Below, one piece after another: positions 11,911 to 22,801 of a stretch of DNA of 64,000 nucleotides. The notes beneath the pieces are model-generated. The model ran no database searches, was not told the origin of the DNA, and worked only from the letters and a program-made list of their open reading frames with translations. Every line of letters starts with the position of its first letter. The first letter of the stretch is position 1. Origin of the DNA: Microstegium vimineum (lineage: Eukaryota > Streptophyta > Magnoliopsida > Poales > Poaceae); assembly GCA_022036555.1 (NCBI GenBank), contig CM039126.1, positions 11,018,079 to 11,082,078 on the forward strand, read 5' to 3'. Position numbers and translations under genes: made by a program.

Positions 11911-12185
11911 GGCTCCGTTTGGTTTCTCCACCAAAGTATAGTCTCTAGCACATCGAAATATTAAATATAGACTAATTATAAAATTAATTACATAAATTTT
12001 AAGACTATTTTATATAATGAATTTATTAAACCTAATTAGTTCATGATTTGACAATGTGGTGTTATAGTAAATATGTGTTATTTGGATTTAATAAATTTGT
12101 CTAGCGAATTAATCATGATTTATGTGATTAGTTTTATAATTAACTAATTAGTGTTATAATTATCTCTTATTTAATCTTTTTATAT
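11911..12185. mobile_element. Tourist-like MITE, degenerate
   Basis: It starts CTCCGTTTGGTTTCTCC and contains the familiar grass MITE palindrome: TATTAAATATAGACTAATTA, AATTTATTAAACCTAATTAG and TTTGACAATGTGGTG in the left arm, with inverted counterparts (TTAATAAATTTGTCTAGCGA) in the right arm. The right end has decayed, so the boundary is approximate and no target duplication is claimed. Confidence 0.7.
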
Positions 12186-12239
12186 TAGGGATTATGCTGC
12201 CCTTTATTGACATAGCAATTTTCATCCTCACTTCAAATT

Positions 12240-13800
12240 TGGATATGACTAGATGCCTTATCATATCATGCATCTCTAGACTTTGCATGTCTTTAAGTTT
12301 TCTCACCTAGTTATTTAAAGACTCGAAGAGGTTATTATTGATGTAGTTACACATCATCCACAACCCCACCGCCCACCGAGTCCTTCTGCCGGCATCTGTG
12401 TTGAACTGCTGATAACCAAACTTGTAGGTGTACCAATAGCATCCTTCAAGTTCTAGAAAACCATGTCCAGCTACTATGGACTCAATTTCAATTACATCAT
12501 AGGCAACCGGAAAAAGATAATTATTTCCGTCTATAGCAACAACAGCTGCAACTGGCCCTTGACCTTCTTGTCAGGTACTCCCTCCATCCTAAAAATAGAG
12601 TCGCTATGAGAATCGTGCCGGTCAAACTTTCTTAACTTTGACTAGATTTATAAAAAATGTGTGTAACATTTATATCTTTAAATAAGTTTATTATGAAAGT
12701 ATATTCAAAGATCTACCAAATTATACTAATTATGTACCATAAATATTAATATTTTGTTAAATATAGTTGGTCAAAGTTGAAAATTGATGACTTTTTGGGA
12801 AGCGAGAACGACTCTTTTTTTTGACAGAGGGAGTAGGTAGCATCTATAGCAATGTAGGACATGCATCCTTGCGAAAAAACCCATCAATGCATGGTTTGAG
12901 GGCCACAAAAGATCTCCTGAAACAGACTCCCCATGATGTTTTCCCATATCCAGCTCAACAATGCTTTCTGGAACTATTTTGAGTAGCTTAATTCTATATG
13001 TGGACAGTAAGTTATAATTGTCTCTCACTTGCTAACTATCATGTCAAGATCCTTTTCCTTAACCTTGAATACCATGTTGTAAAGAATCTCTAATTTCTAG
13101 TGCATACTTCTTCATCTTACGTTGTAACTCCATAGGCTCCAAGGTTAAGTCATCCATCAAGAATTCAACTACCCTTTCAGCCATCCAATTACTTTTGCCA
13201 TTGTGTCACCATGGCTATTGAATGAACTGTGCATGTGTGAATGGGCCTGCTCTTCTTAACCTACAAGGAAAACAAGCTATGAATGAATATGACAGTCTAA
13301 TAAAAGATAAAAAAATTATGGAACAACAGATTCATTGTCAGAAGATGCAGCCAATTTAGATTCATAGCTGCTATCACTTAGTACAACAAGAGATTTAGTG
13401 TCAGAGTGTTTGCGTTCTTCCTCATCATACGTGACCTTTCATGGGCGCTTCTTGTCTTTCCTTGGTAGGCTCATTTGTAGGCTGGGTTGACTCTATTGGA
13501 TATATGAAAGGATCCAAATCAATAGGTAGAGTACTATGAGTGATAGTTGGAAAGTTCTGTACAATAGGGTGAAACCTATATTTGGTCGGTGAGAACTGCA
13601 ATAGACCATCAAAGTCATTGATTTGACCAACAATATGGATTTCCCTATTTTCTTTGTTGAGCTCAAACCATTCCAATTGTTGTTCATTAGCGTAATCTCA
13701 ATAGAATCATTCTCCAATGCCTGCCACAAAGAAATGTATTGCTTCAAGCCCCATAAAAAGCTTCCACCAATGAAATCTACTAACTGCAACAAGTATAGTC
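12240..13800 (-). pseudogene. Mutator-like (MULE) transposase relic
   Basis: On the minus strand, from high to low coordinates, the pieces follow MULE order. An N-terminal region is at 13792-13425 (GGSFLWGLKQYISLWQ, NDFDGLLQFSPTKYRFHP). An acidic linker follows (KSLVVLSDSSYESKL), then a DNA-binding region near 13030 (RDNYNLLSTYRIKLLKIV). A transposase core is last (DATYL, interrupted, then AIDGNNYLFPVAYDVIEIES at about 12540-12480 and YINNNLFESLNN near 12320). Frame changes and stops occur throughout, and a Stowaway MITE splits the core. No Mutator terminal inverted repeats were recognised. The relic probably predates the MITE. Confidence 0.7.
12578..12833. mobile_element. Stowaway MITE with TA target duplication
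   Basis: The ends are CTCCCTCCATCC and its near-complement GACAGAGGGAG. They are flanked by TA at 12576-12577 and 12834-12835, the Tc1/mariner-type target. The 256 bp length and AT-rich interior with inverted arms (GGTCAAACTTTCTTAACTTTGA / TTGGTCAAAGTTGAAAATTG) fit. It sits within the MULE core. Confidence 0.9.
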
Positions 13801-14220
13801 ATGATTGTTAATAATTGTAGTCGAGGTTTCTCTACTTCTATGTCTTTGGACCCGTCCAGCAACCTCCAATGTGCCCGAATCTAGTTTTGACTGATTATAT
13901 TGACTTAGTATAATGAGGATTTAATGAGTTGCTGCATAAGGATTCCGACCATTCTAGTTGGCCGAAGAAGGGAATTTACCAAAAAGCACAAGTGGAAAAT
14001 CTCCTTGGAAATCAGATGATCTAGCAAATAACATTTATTTTATTATAGTAATTTCAGCAAATACATTTATTTCACCTTACACTAGTACAAAATTAAACAA
14101 CAAGATGTCGTGACTCTGTCACAATGGACAACAAAGAATGGTGGAAACAATGATCTCATGCTTGATGAACTATGCACTAATGCACATCCTTTCCTCTGAC
14201 CAGATTGATTATTTGCATGA
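13801..14220. other. OPR 3' flank, no other feature
   Basis: AT-rich sequence downstream of the OPR stop codon on the minus strand; it may include the former 3' UTR. Nothing else is recognised. Confidence 0.45.
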
Positions 14221-15173
14221 TTAAGCTTGAGTACTTGACTCATCATGATCGCTACTGTCTTCAAGGAAAGGGTAATCCATGTAGCCAACAACGGCATCTT
14301 GTTGCGCGTAAAAGCTAGAACGATTGTACTTGTTCAATGTCGCATTTAGCTTGAACCTCTTAGGCAGGTCCGGGTTAGCCAAGAAGAGCCTTCCATATGC
14401 CACGAGATCAGCATAGCCTTCTGCCAATACCTTGTTGCCTTCCTCCCGATCGTATCCGCCGGCGGCAATTAACGTGCCGTTAAACGCCTTTCGGAACGGC
14501 AAGAGCCTGTGAGGGATCTGCCTGCGACCGTCAATAATAGCCATTCTAGGTTCCACCATGTGGCAGTAGAGGAAGCCTTTGTGCTTGTTGAGCTGCTGGA
14601 TCATATAGTGGCCAAGCGCAGCCGGATTTGAATCCACGCAATCCACAAAGTCGACAAAGGGTGACAACCTGATGCCCACACAGTGGGCACCAACCTCATG
14701 GACAATGGCGTCGATGACCTCCACGGTGAAGCGGCACCGGTTCTCCAGGCTGCCGCCATACTCGTCCGTGCGATCATTAGAGCTGTCCTTCATGAATTGC
14801 TCAAGGAGGTATCCGTGTGCACCGTGGATCTCAACACCATCGAAGCCGGCTTCAATTGCGTTCCGTGCAGCCCGTCTGAAATCATCGACGATCCCGGAGA
14901 TCTCCTCAGTCTGCAACCGGCGTGGCTTCGAATACACCGTTCCCGACTCGGCGTCCGGGGAAATCTGCTTGTCCGTGCTCGAGATAGGCGCTTGCCCGTC
15001 GGGCTGAAACCCTGCGAATTGGGTCAAATGAAAATCAGTAACAATCAACTCCTGATCAATCAAACAGTAATATAATCAGAGCTATCAAAGATAGAAAATA
15101 CCCCCTTGCTAGATATAAACATACCATTGTTGGAGACCCTGCCGACATGCCAAATCTGGCAGAAGAAGAGCGC
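14221..15173 (-). pseudogene. 12-oxophytodienoate reductase (OPR), 5'-truncated
   Basis: OPRs are FMN-dependent reductases of the old yellow enzyme family; some act in jasmonate synthesis. A partial exon at 15173-15125 (LFFCQIWHVGRVSNNG) joins through a GT-AG intron (15124-15012) to a long last exon, 15011-14221. Phase is kept at SNNG/FQPDGQAPISSTDK. The active-site segment GVEIHGAHGYLLEQF with both His and the Tyr is present, as are NDRTDEYGGSLENRCRF and the FMN-binding AAGGYDREEGNKVLAEGYADL. The C-terminus is intact to the TAA stop. The upstream exon and promoter are absent: the sequence passes within four bases into a Copia LTR fragment. The remaining frame has no stop. It resembles the cytosolic OPR1/OPR2 subgroup more than the peroxisomal type, judged by eye. 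Confidence 0.88.
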
Positions 15174-15176
15174 CTA

Positions 15177-15487
15177 TTGCACTGCGTCGGAGCGTCCGTC
15201 GCCAGTGTCTCCAGCATCCGTCGGCTACTTTTTGGCTGTTTTGCTTTGGGTTCTTGCCTTTTTCCCATAGGTGTTGAGAACTCAATCTTGAGGGTTTCCG
15301 GTGAATTTTTCTCCACTACCGGTGAGCTCTCATTTGCTCGTTTTCGTCTGAATCCCCGCTCGCGTTACTCGGGGGAGGTTGAGCACCCATCAACTGGGTT
15401 GTGTTTTTGGGAAGAGTGGCTCGAATATTTCGAGAGAAATTTGAGGCTCCCATTCACCCCCCTCTGGTCGCCGTTCTCGGTCCTTCA
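15177..15487 (+). repeat. Copia 5' LTR remnant (last 311 bases)
   Basis: It matches 24445-24756 of the 3' LTR with scattered substitutions, ending in the same GGTCCTTCA. The first ~1.6 kb of the LTR, including any promoter, is missing. Confidence 0.9.
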
Positions 15488-15489
15488 AT

Positions 15490-15502
15490 TGGTATGAGAG
15501 CC
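15490..15502 (+). promoter_or_regulatory. Primer binding site (initiator tRNA-Met)
   Basis: TGGTATGAGAGCC lies two bases after the LTR terminal CA. The plant Copia consensus is TGGTATCAGAGCC, so one base differs. Confidence 0.85.
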
Positions 15503-15550
15503 GGTTAAGGATCATTCCACCTTACATGGTTCTTGATCCGCGAAGGCGAC

Positions 15551-18122
15551 ATGGAGCGAAGTGTTGGCAAACCTCCGTTTTTTGATGGAACGAACTTCTC
15601 CTACTGGAAGGTGCGCATGTCCGCCTATCTACAAGGAGTTGATTCGAACATATGGGAGATTTGTGAGAATGAGGGCTATCGTGTTCTTGCGGCTCGTGTT
15701 GACCAACACCAAATCACCCAACACAACGCAAATAGTAGAGCACGTAGCATTCTCTTCTCGAGTTTGTGTCTTCCTGAGTTTGAGCGAGTCTCGAACCTCA
15801 CTACGACGCGAGAGATATGGCAAACACTTGTGAGATATCATGAAGGCAACCCTCAGATCAAGTCCAGACTATTCGACATGTACCGTAGGGAGTACGAAAA
15901 CTTTGTTCAGTTGGCCGGCGAATCTATTGACGGGATGTTCACTCGATTCCAATCTATCGTCAACAAGATGCGTGCTAATTGAGCCAACTTACCCTATGAT
16001 GATCATGAGATGACTATCAAGCTTTTGCATGCTCTTGATCGGAGGGTGTGGGAGATGAAGGTGGCCGCCATTCAGGAGTCACCGGGCTATGATGCCTTAA
16101 CCGTGGACGAGCTGTTCAGCAAGCTCAAGTCCTTGGAGATTGACCACCAGACCTGGGCCAAGCTCGAGAACCCGTCGAACCCATCCATGGCGTTGGTTTC
16201 CGGCCCCGGCGGTGTGTCTTCTTCCTCTAACCCTTCACACTCTTCATTCGCTTTGTCTTTGATCTCTGTGATAGAGGAACAAGTGGAGGCGCTTGGAGAT
16301 GACGAGCTGGCTTTGGTCATCACTAAGTTCTCACGGTTTCACAACAACCGTTTGAACCGACGATGTGGTGGCGCGGCCAAGGGTTGCTACCGTTGCGGTG
16401 ATGAGGATCACTTCATCGCAAACTACTCTAAGAAAGCTGCGGGTGACTTCACCAAGCGCAAGGACAAGCGCGAGCACCGCTTCGAGGACAAGCACAAGGC
16501 CAAGGGCGGCTACAATCGGAGATCCTCGAAGAAGGTGATTGACAAGGTGAAGGCCAAGCATCGAGCCTTCCTCACCACCCTCAGTGACATCGATGCCTCC
16601 TCCGACGGGGGCTCTTCCTCAAGCGACAATGAGTCAAAGGGAAAGGTTGAGGACAAGCTCAACGGCCTCTGCTTCTACGCCGACGCCAAACACGGTGGCT
16701 TTTGCACCATGGAGATTGAAGAAGGCAAGGTCGGCAAGCACAAGGATGACTCCGACTACGATTCCGACACACCCGAGGTATCACCCACCGTCGAATCCCT
16801 CTCTCTCGATCTTGAGTCTCTGAACGACACCTTGCTTAGTCAGGATGCTTTGCTCAAGCGTGTCGCTTGTGAGAGGAACGATTTCAAGGCAAAATACCTT
16901 AGCACGCTTCATGAGCTAGAGTTTGCTAGGGCACAAGTGGTGGTTACCGAGGAGGTAGAGTGCGATGCTTGTGCCATCCACATGTCTGATCTTGTCACAC
17001 TCCAAGACAAGTATGACACTCTACTTGAGGAGATTAATGAGTTGAAGGCTAGGCCTAGCTTACTTGGTTAGGCTTTCTTAGGCTTGCTTAGGCTTGCGTT
17101 CTGAGCTGGAACAGAAGGATGATAGGATCGCTGTGTTAGAGAAGGTCAGCTCAGATAGCACTAGAGAGTCGGATCGCTTTGAGGCTTTGGAGCTTGAGAT
17201 CGCATTGTGCAGACACGATAAGATGCGTACCGAGGAAGAAAACACATACCTTCGGTCCATCTTGAGTTGGGTGTCTTGCCGAGAGCCGCAGTTGGGCATG
17301 ATGTTGTACCAGTGCAGGCGAGCTGGCAGCATGTGAGTAGGCTTTGCTATAGGTGGGAAGGACGATAGCTTGTTTGGTAAGATCGCTGAGTGCAGTGGTT
17401 TGAGTGAGAGTGAGAAACCCACCACAACTCCCAAGCTTACCAAGATCACTCCACCTAAGCCTACCGACACCTCTGAGTTTCCTGTGAGAGATGGTGTGTT
17501 TGAAGAACCACCCAAAACCACTCCATAGAAGCAAGTGTGGATTCCAAAACCGAACCACCTTTGGAACCCACTTGACACCTTGCTAGACATCTCTAGTGAT
17601 CCCCTTCCTAAGAAAGCTAGAGCCACCCAACCCACCAAGAGAGTGCCTACCAAGAGTACGGTGAGGTACCACTGTGAGTATTGTGAGCGAGATGGGCACT
17701 TGGCTGAGTTTTGCTATAGGAGGAAGAGAGATGAGCGGCGGCAGATTGAGTTGAACAACCGGGACATGTACCACCCACCGGTTGGGGTGCGTGAACCGGA
17801 AGTTCAGAGGCGCACTACTAGGCCTAGAGGTGCAATGCCTCAAGGTGCTAGGCCTCAGGAGGCGAGACCACATGGTGGTCGTGCCCGGCGGGGTACCGGT
17901 CGTGACCCATACGACTACGGGCCTCGTGGCGGTGGCTTCACTCCCCACACCTTTAGAGGACCACCTTTTTCCTATGGTGGTGATTGCTACCCCTCTATGG
18001 GAAGGGAGATGTTTTGTATGCCTCCTAACTCTTTCTTTGGGCAAATGGGACAACACTGGTATCCTTCTCAGTTTACTAACCCCAGTGTTGCACCATTTTC
18101 TCACCCTATGTCTTTTTATTGA
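15551..18122 (+). pseudogene. Copia gag, broken
   Basis: Gag forms the virus-like particle and binds RNA. The ATG at 15551 opens GKPPFFDGTNFSYWKVRM, the usual Copia Gag start, and runs through the UBN2-type region (TREIWQTLVRYHEGNPQIKS). A TGA at 15980-15982 interrupts it, and the same frame resumes to 17071. The first zinc knuckle (about 16387-16428) reads C-X2-C-X4-H-X4-Y: the last cysteine is tyrosine. Coding then changes frame. A second knuckle near 17675-17720 (CEYCERDGHLAEFC) is intact and is followed by an Arg/Gly/Pro-rich tail. A coiled-coil-like segment lies at about 16800-17060. The protein is not functional as it stands. Confidence 0.85.
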
Positions 18123-21100
18123 TGTAGGAAGGAGGGCTGGAGGAGACTTGGCTTGTGGATTCTGGATGTTCACGCCATATGACCGGAAGTGCCAAGTGGT
18201 TCTCCAGCCTCAACCCCGTGCGCCACACCGAGTATATCACGTTTGGGGATAAGAGTAAAGGTAAAGTTGTGTCTCGAGGGTTGATCTGAGTCAATTCGTC
18301 TTTTGTCCTCAAGGATGTTGCTTTGGTTGCGAATTTGCATTTTAACCTTCTCTCGGTTTCGCAACTCCTTGATGACGGTTTTGAGGTGAGCTTTAAGCCC
18401 AATCTCTCTCAGATTTTGGACTCTCGGGGTGAGCTTGTTTGCCGGATTTTACCCTTCAGGAAGGTTTTTCGTGCGGATTTTTTGATCTCTTCCGGACCTT
18501 CTCGTTGTCTTCTTGCCGGTTCTTCTTCCGATCTTTGGAAGTGGCATAGGGATGGGGACATTTGAGTTTTGACTTGCTTGCAAGGCTTAGCTCAATGGAC
18601 CTTATCCAAGGATTGCCAAAGCTAAAGTTCGAGAAGGATTTGGTTTGCCATCCTTGCAGGCATGGCAAGATGGTTGCCACTTCCCATTCTCCGATGATGG
18701 AGATTATGACCAAACAACCCGGCGAGCTATTACACATGGACACAGTTGGTCCAGCTCGGGTTAGGTCGGAGAGAGGGAAGTGGTATGTGGTTGTAGTCGT
18801 TGATGACTACTCAAGATACTCTTGGGTGTTCTTTTTGAAGAGTAAGGATGAGGCTTTTTCGCATGTTCGAGATCTGATTTTGAGATTGCAAAATGAGCTA
18901 CCTAAGAATGCCATGAGAGCTATCCGCAGTGACAAAGACACAGAATTCAAGAATGCTCACTTTGCAACTCTTTGCTCTTCTTTGGGTCTCGATCACCAGT
19001 TTTCCTCACCTTACACTCCCCAGCAGAATGGTGTTGTTGAGCGCAAGAATTGGACCCTTGTTGAGATGGCCAGGAGGATGCTCAATGACCATAGGACTCC
19101 TAGGCGGTATTGGGCCAAAGCGATAAATTCTGCTTGCTACGTTTCCAATCACATTTTTCTCCGAGCTTTCAAGAAGAAGACCTCTTATGAGTTACGATTT
19201 GGGAGACCACCTAAGGTAAGTCACCTACGGGTGTTTGGGTGCAAGTGTTTCATCCTCAAGAAGGGCGGTAAGTTGGACAAATTTGAGTCTCGATCTTCTG
19301 ACAGTATCTTTCTTGGTTATTCTACTCACTCTCGTGCTTATCGTGCTCTTAACCTTGAGACTAACCGAGTGATGGAGACTTGTGAGATTACCTTCGATGA
19401 GACTATGCCTTGTAGTTCCACTGCTTTTGAGCTTGTAGGTGATGATGAGGTGAACACTAGCATCTTTGTGGAGGAGGAGCAGGACGATGCCGATTGGGGT
19501 GATCCCGAGCCGACTCCACCGGCTTCCCCCGTCGACCCTGCGACGTCCACTTCGGCTCACGGCCCCGACCCTTCTACTTCTTCGACTTGGGGACCGTTCG
19601 AGCAGCTTCCTCAGTCCGTGCCCGTTGCATCTGAGGGAGCTCCAGCTACTATCGAGGGGGAGGCGACTTCTTCACGTGAGATGCCGCTAGACATTTAGCA
19701 TCGCCACCCTCTTCAGACTATGATCGGCGACATCAACGAGCATACCACACGCTCCAGGTCATATCGTATCTCTCATTTTTCTCTATCGACTTTTGTCGCG
19801 TCTTTTGAGCCCCGAGATGTTGGACACGCTTTGATGGATCCGGATTGGGTTAATGCCATGCATGAGGAGCTTGAAAACTTTGAGCGAAATTGTGTTTGGG
19901 TCTTAGTGCCATCACCACCAAGTTGCCACCCTATAGGTACCAAGTGGGTTTTCAAAAACAAACAAAGTGAGGATGGGGTGGTAGTGCGCAACAAGGCTAG
20001 GTTGGTAGCGCAAGGCTTTTGTCAAAAGGAGGGAATAGACTATGAGGAAACCTTTGCTCCCGTAGCTCGTTTAGAAACCATTAGAATCCTTCTAGCTTTT
20101 GTGGCTTCTAAGAGTTTTAAACCTTTTCAAATGGACGTTAAAAGTGCTTTCTTAAATGGCTACATAGAGGAGGAAGTTTATGTTAAACAACCTCCCGGTT
20201 TCAAAAATCCCAAGTTTCCAAACCATGTTTTTAAACTTCACAAAGCTTTGTATGGTTTGAAACAAGCCCCTAGAGCATGGTATGATAGATTGTGAACCTT
20301 CTTGCTAGCTAAGGGTTTTAAAATGGGATTTGTAGATAAGACGTTGTTTCTCCTCAAGCAAGGCAAAGACACTCTCTTTGTCCAAATATACGTGGATGAT
20401 ATCATCTTTGGTGGTTCTTCTCATACTCTTGTTGCCAAGTTTGCAGATCTTATGAGCAGGGAATTTGAGATGAGCGTGATGGGAGAGTTGACTTTCTTTC
20501 TCGGGTTGCAAATCAAGCAAACCCGGGAAGGGACGTTTGTGCACCAAGGCAAGTACATGAAGGATATCTTGAAGAAGTTTGACATGGGTGAGGCAAAGCC
20601 TCTTTCGACGCCCATGTCGACTACGACTGCCTTGGATGCGGACGAGGAAGGAGAGGCGGTGGATTAGACGGAGTACCAAAGCATGATCGGGCCGCTTCTG
20701 TACTTGACAGCGACTCGACCGGACATTCAGTTCGTCGTCTGCTTGTGTGCACGCTTTCAGGCGTCCCCACGGACTTCGCACAAGCAGGCGGTGAAACACA
20801 TCATGAGGTACTTGCGCTTTACTCCCGAATTTGGTCTTTGATTTTCTGCCTCCTCCTCTCTTGTGCTTTGTGGTTATTCTGATGCCGATTTCGCCGGTTG
20901 TCGTCTTGATCGGAAGTCCACTTCTGGGGCTTGCTAGTTTCTCGGATCTTCTTTGGTTTCTTGGTCTTCTCGCAAACAGTCTAGCGTGGTTCAGTCTACT
21001 TGCGAGGCTGAGTATGTGGCTGCAGCTAGCTGTTGCTCTCAGTTGCTTTGGATGATTGCAACTTTGAAGGATTTTGGTCTTGAGTTTACTAAAGTGCCTC

Positions 21101-21333
21101 TGCTGTGTGATAGCACGAGTGCCATTAGTGTGGCCAAAAACCCTATGCTTCATTCTAAGACCAAGCACATTGATGTTCGATATCATTTTCTGAGAGACCA
21201 CTATGAGAAGGGCGACATTGACCTCCGGCATGTCGAGACCCAAAACCAGCTTGCGGATATTCTCACAAAACCTCTCGATCAAGCTGCGTTTTCTCGCCTT
21301 CAGGGCGAGTTGGGTGTTTGCTTCTCTTTTTAG
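18123..21333 (+). pseudogene. Copia pol (protease, integrase, RT, RNase H), broken
   Basis: The protease site LVDSGCSRHMTG lies at 18152-18187. A pre-integrase Zn region follows (LVCHPCRHGKM). The integrase has its DDE acids in LHMDTVGPARV, IRSDKDTEFKN (usually RSDNGTEF) and QQNGVVERKN. Its C-terminal part has an acidic, Pro/Ser-rich linker. The reverse transcriptase runs from MDPDWVNAMHEELENF through KWVFKNK and QMDVKSAFLNG to YVDDIIFGG (YVDD at 20389-20400). RNase H includes GYSDADFAG and STCEAEYVAA and ends HVETQNQLADILTKPL. Stops break it near 18289, 18563, 19696, 20293, 20665 and 20838, with frame changes at some. The RT catalytic residues survive, but no full polyprotein can be made. 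Confidence 0.88.
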
Positions 21334-22800
21334 TTGAGGGAAGCTCTTTGTGTATCATAGTTATTTTTTATTCTTATTTGACTTTTCTTTTTCTTTCTTT
21401 TGGTGTGTTTAGCTTTCAATTGGTGTCATTGCATTTTGCATTGCATTTGTAACTTAGTTCATTTTAAGCTTCATACATATAGCCGACATAATGAAACTAT
21501 GCTCTGTTTGAGGTGCTTTATGTGTCTATGATGTTGCCTAACTTAGACTCTCTTTGATCTCATGATATGCAATAGAGCTAAGTTAGAAAAGCTTTAAAAT
21601 TGAACTTAATTCCCCATGTCACCTCTGAAATGACACTAGCATGTGTAGGCTTTTGAAGATCCTTCTTGGCTGTTTTGTATATAGCTTGTAACTATGGCTC
21701 TTCATTGTTTCATTCACTTCCATTGATCACCATGATTAAATTTGATCTAAAATGAAATAGCTCTCTGAATTGTGAATTGAAAAGATCGAGTTGGGTTTGC
21801 ATTGTGAGCACTTCACCGTGTGTTCGAGACTGCTTCCCATAAGGGTTGAACTTGAGCGGTGTCGTGTATGACCGAAACTAGTGTGTCAAGCTCTTTGGCT
21901 TCGCTCGGTTGGTAAGTGGCATCACTTTGCTTATAACCACTCGCATACAACTTGACATGTGCCTAAAACTGAAATTTGGCTGCAAAACTCTAAAACTTGA
22001 AAAAATCATTCAGTTGGGTCATTGGCTTGTTGTATGAACTTTGCTAGGGATAGTTTTACTTGCTATACATGAGATTGCTTTGAGATAGATCCTATCTTCT
22101 TTGCCATGTCTAGTTGTCTCTAGGAGGTGATACCCTTTCTCTGCTCTCACATGTAATGCTCTCTAAAATAGCTTCTAAAGTGATCTTAAGCTCAACTTGA
22201 GTCTATGTTAGGCACGTAGAGCTTTTCCTATTCTCACAAGATCACATCACTTAGAGCATCTTTTCATTGTCTTAGCTCTAAGTATGAAGCTGCTTGCACT
22301 CATTTTGCATATCATGGCTTCTATAGCAAAAATCTTGACTTTAGAGTTTTTGATGACCTGCATGTATCAACAAGGGGGAGAAAGTGTGTATTTTATCCTC
22401 ATATCCATCCAAGGGGGAGTTTTTGATCAAGGGGGAGACTTTGTGCGTTGTGAGCCTTTGTTAGGTCTTCCAATTGGTATCTTGAGAAGTCTTTTGGCTT
22501 AAGGCATTTTGGTATCTCTGTTGGCTTCTTGATTCTTGAGCTTTGATAGGTTTCGATTGGTATCTTGCTTTGCTAGCGGTGTTGAGCCCGCTTTCTGCCT
22601 CTTCTTGAGGGCTAGCTTTGTTTTGCTTGGTTGCGTGGAGCTGTTGCCCATGTCTTTGGGAACCAAGTTTTGGAATCGCTTTTCTTCTCTCAAGTGACCC
22701 TATTTTGGCTTTCTTAGATTTTTGGTCATTTGGAGAGCTTTACCTTGTGGCTCAAATCTGAAATGCACTTGTGTTGACAATGCACTCATCAAGGGGGAGA
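21334..22800 (+). other. Copia 3' non-coding spacer with repeated polypurine tracts
   Basis: No convincing coding region. CAAGGGGGAG-type purine tracts occur near 22370, 22410 and 22429, and at the functional position 22791-22800 directly before the 3' LTR. Repeated tracts in a long spacer are a known Sirevirus trait. Confidence 0.75.
22791..22800 (+). promoter_or_regulatory. Polypurine tract
   Basis: AAGGGGGAGA sits one base before the LTR start TGCGAACACATGG. It is the expected primer for plus-strand synthesis. Confidence 0.85.
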
Positions 22801-22801
22801 T

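Noticed and set aside
16087..16561. Minus-strand open frames across gag
   Set aside because: They are antisense shadows of the Gag reading frame.
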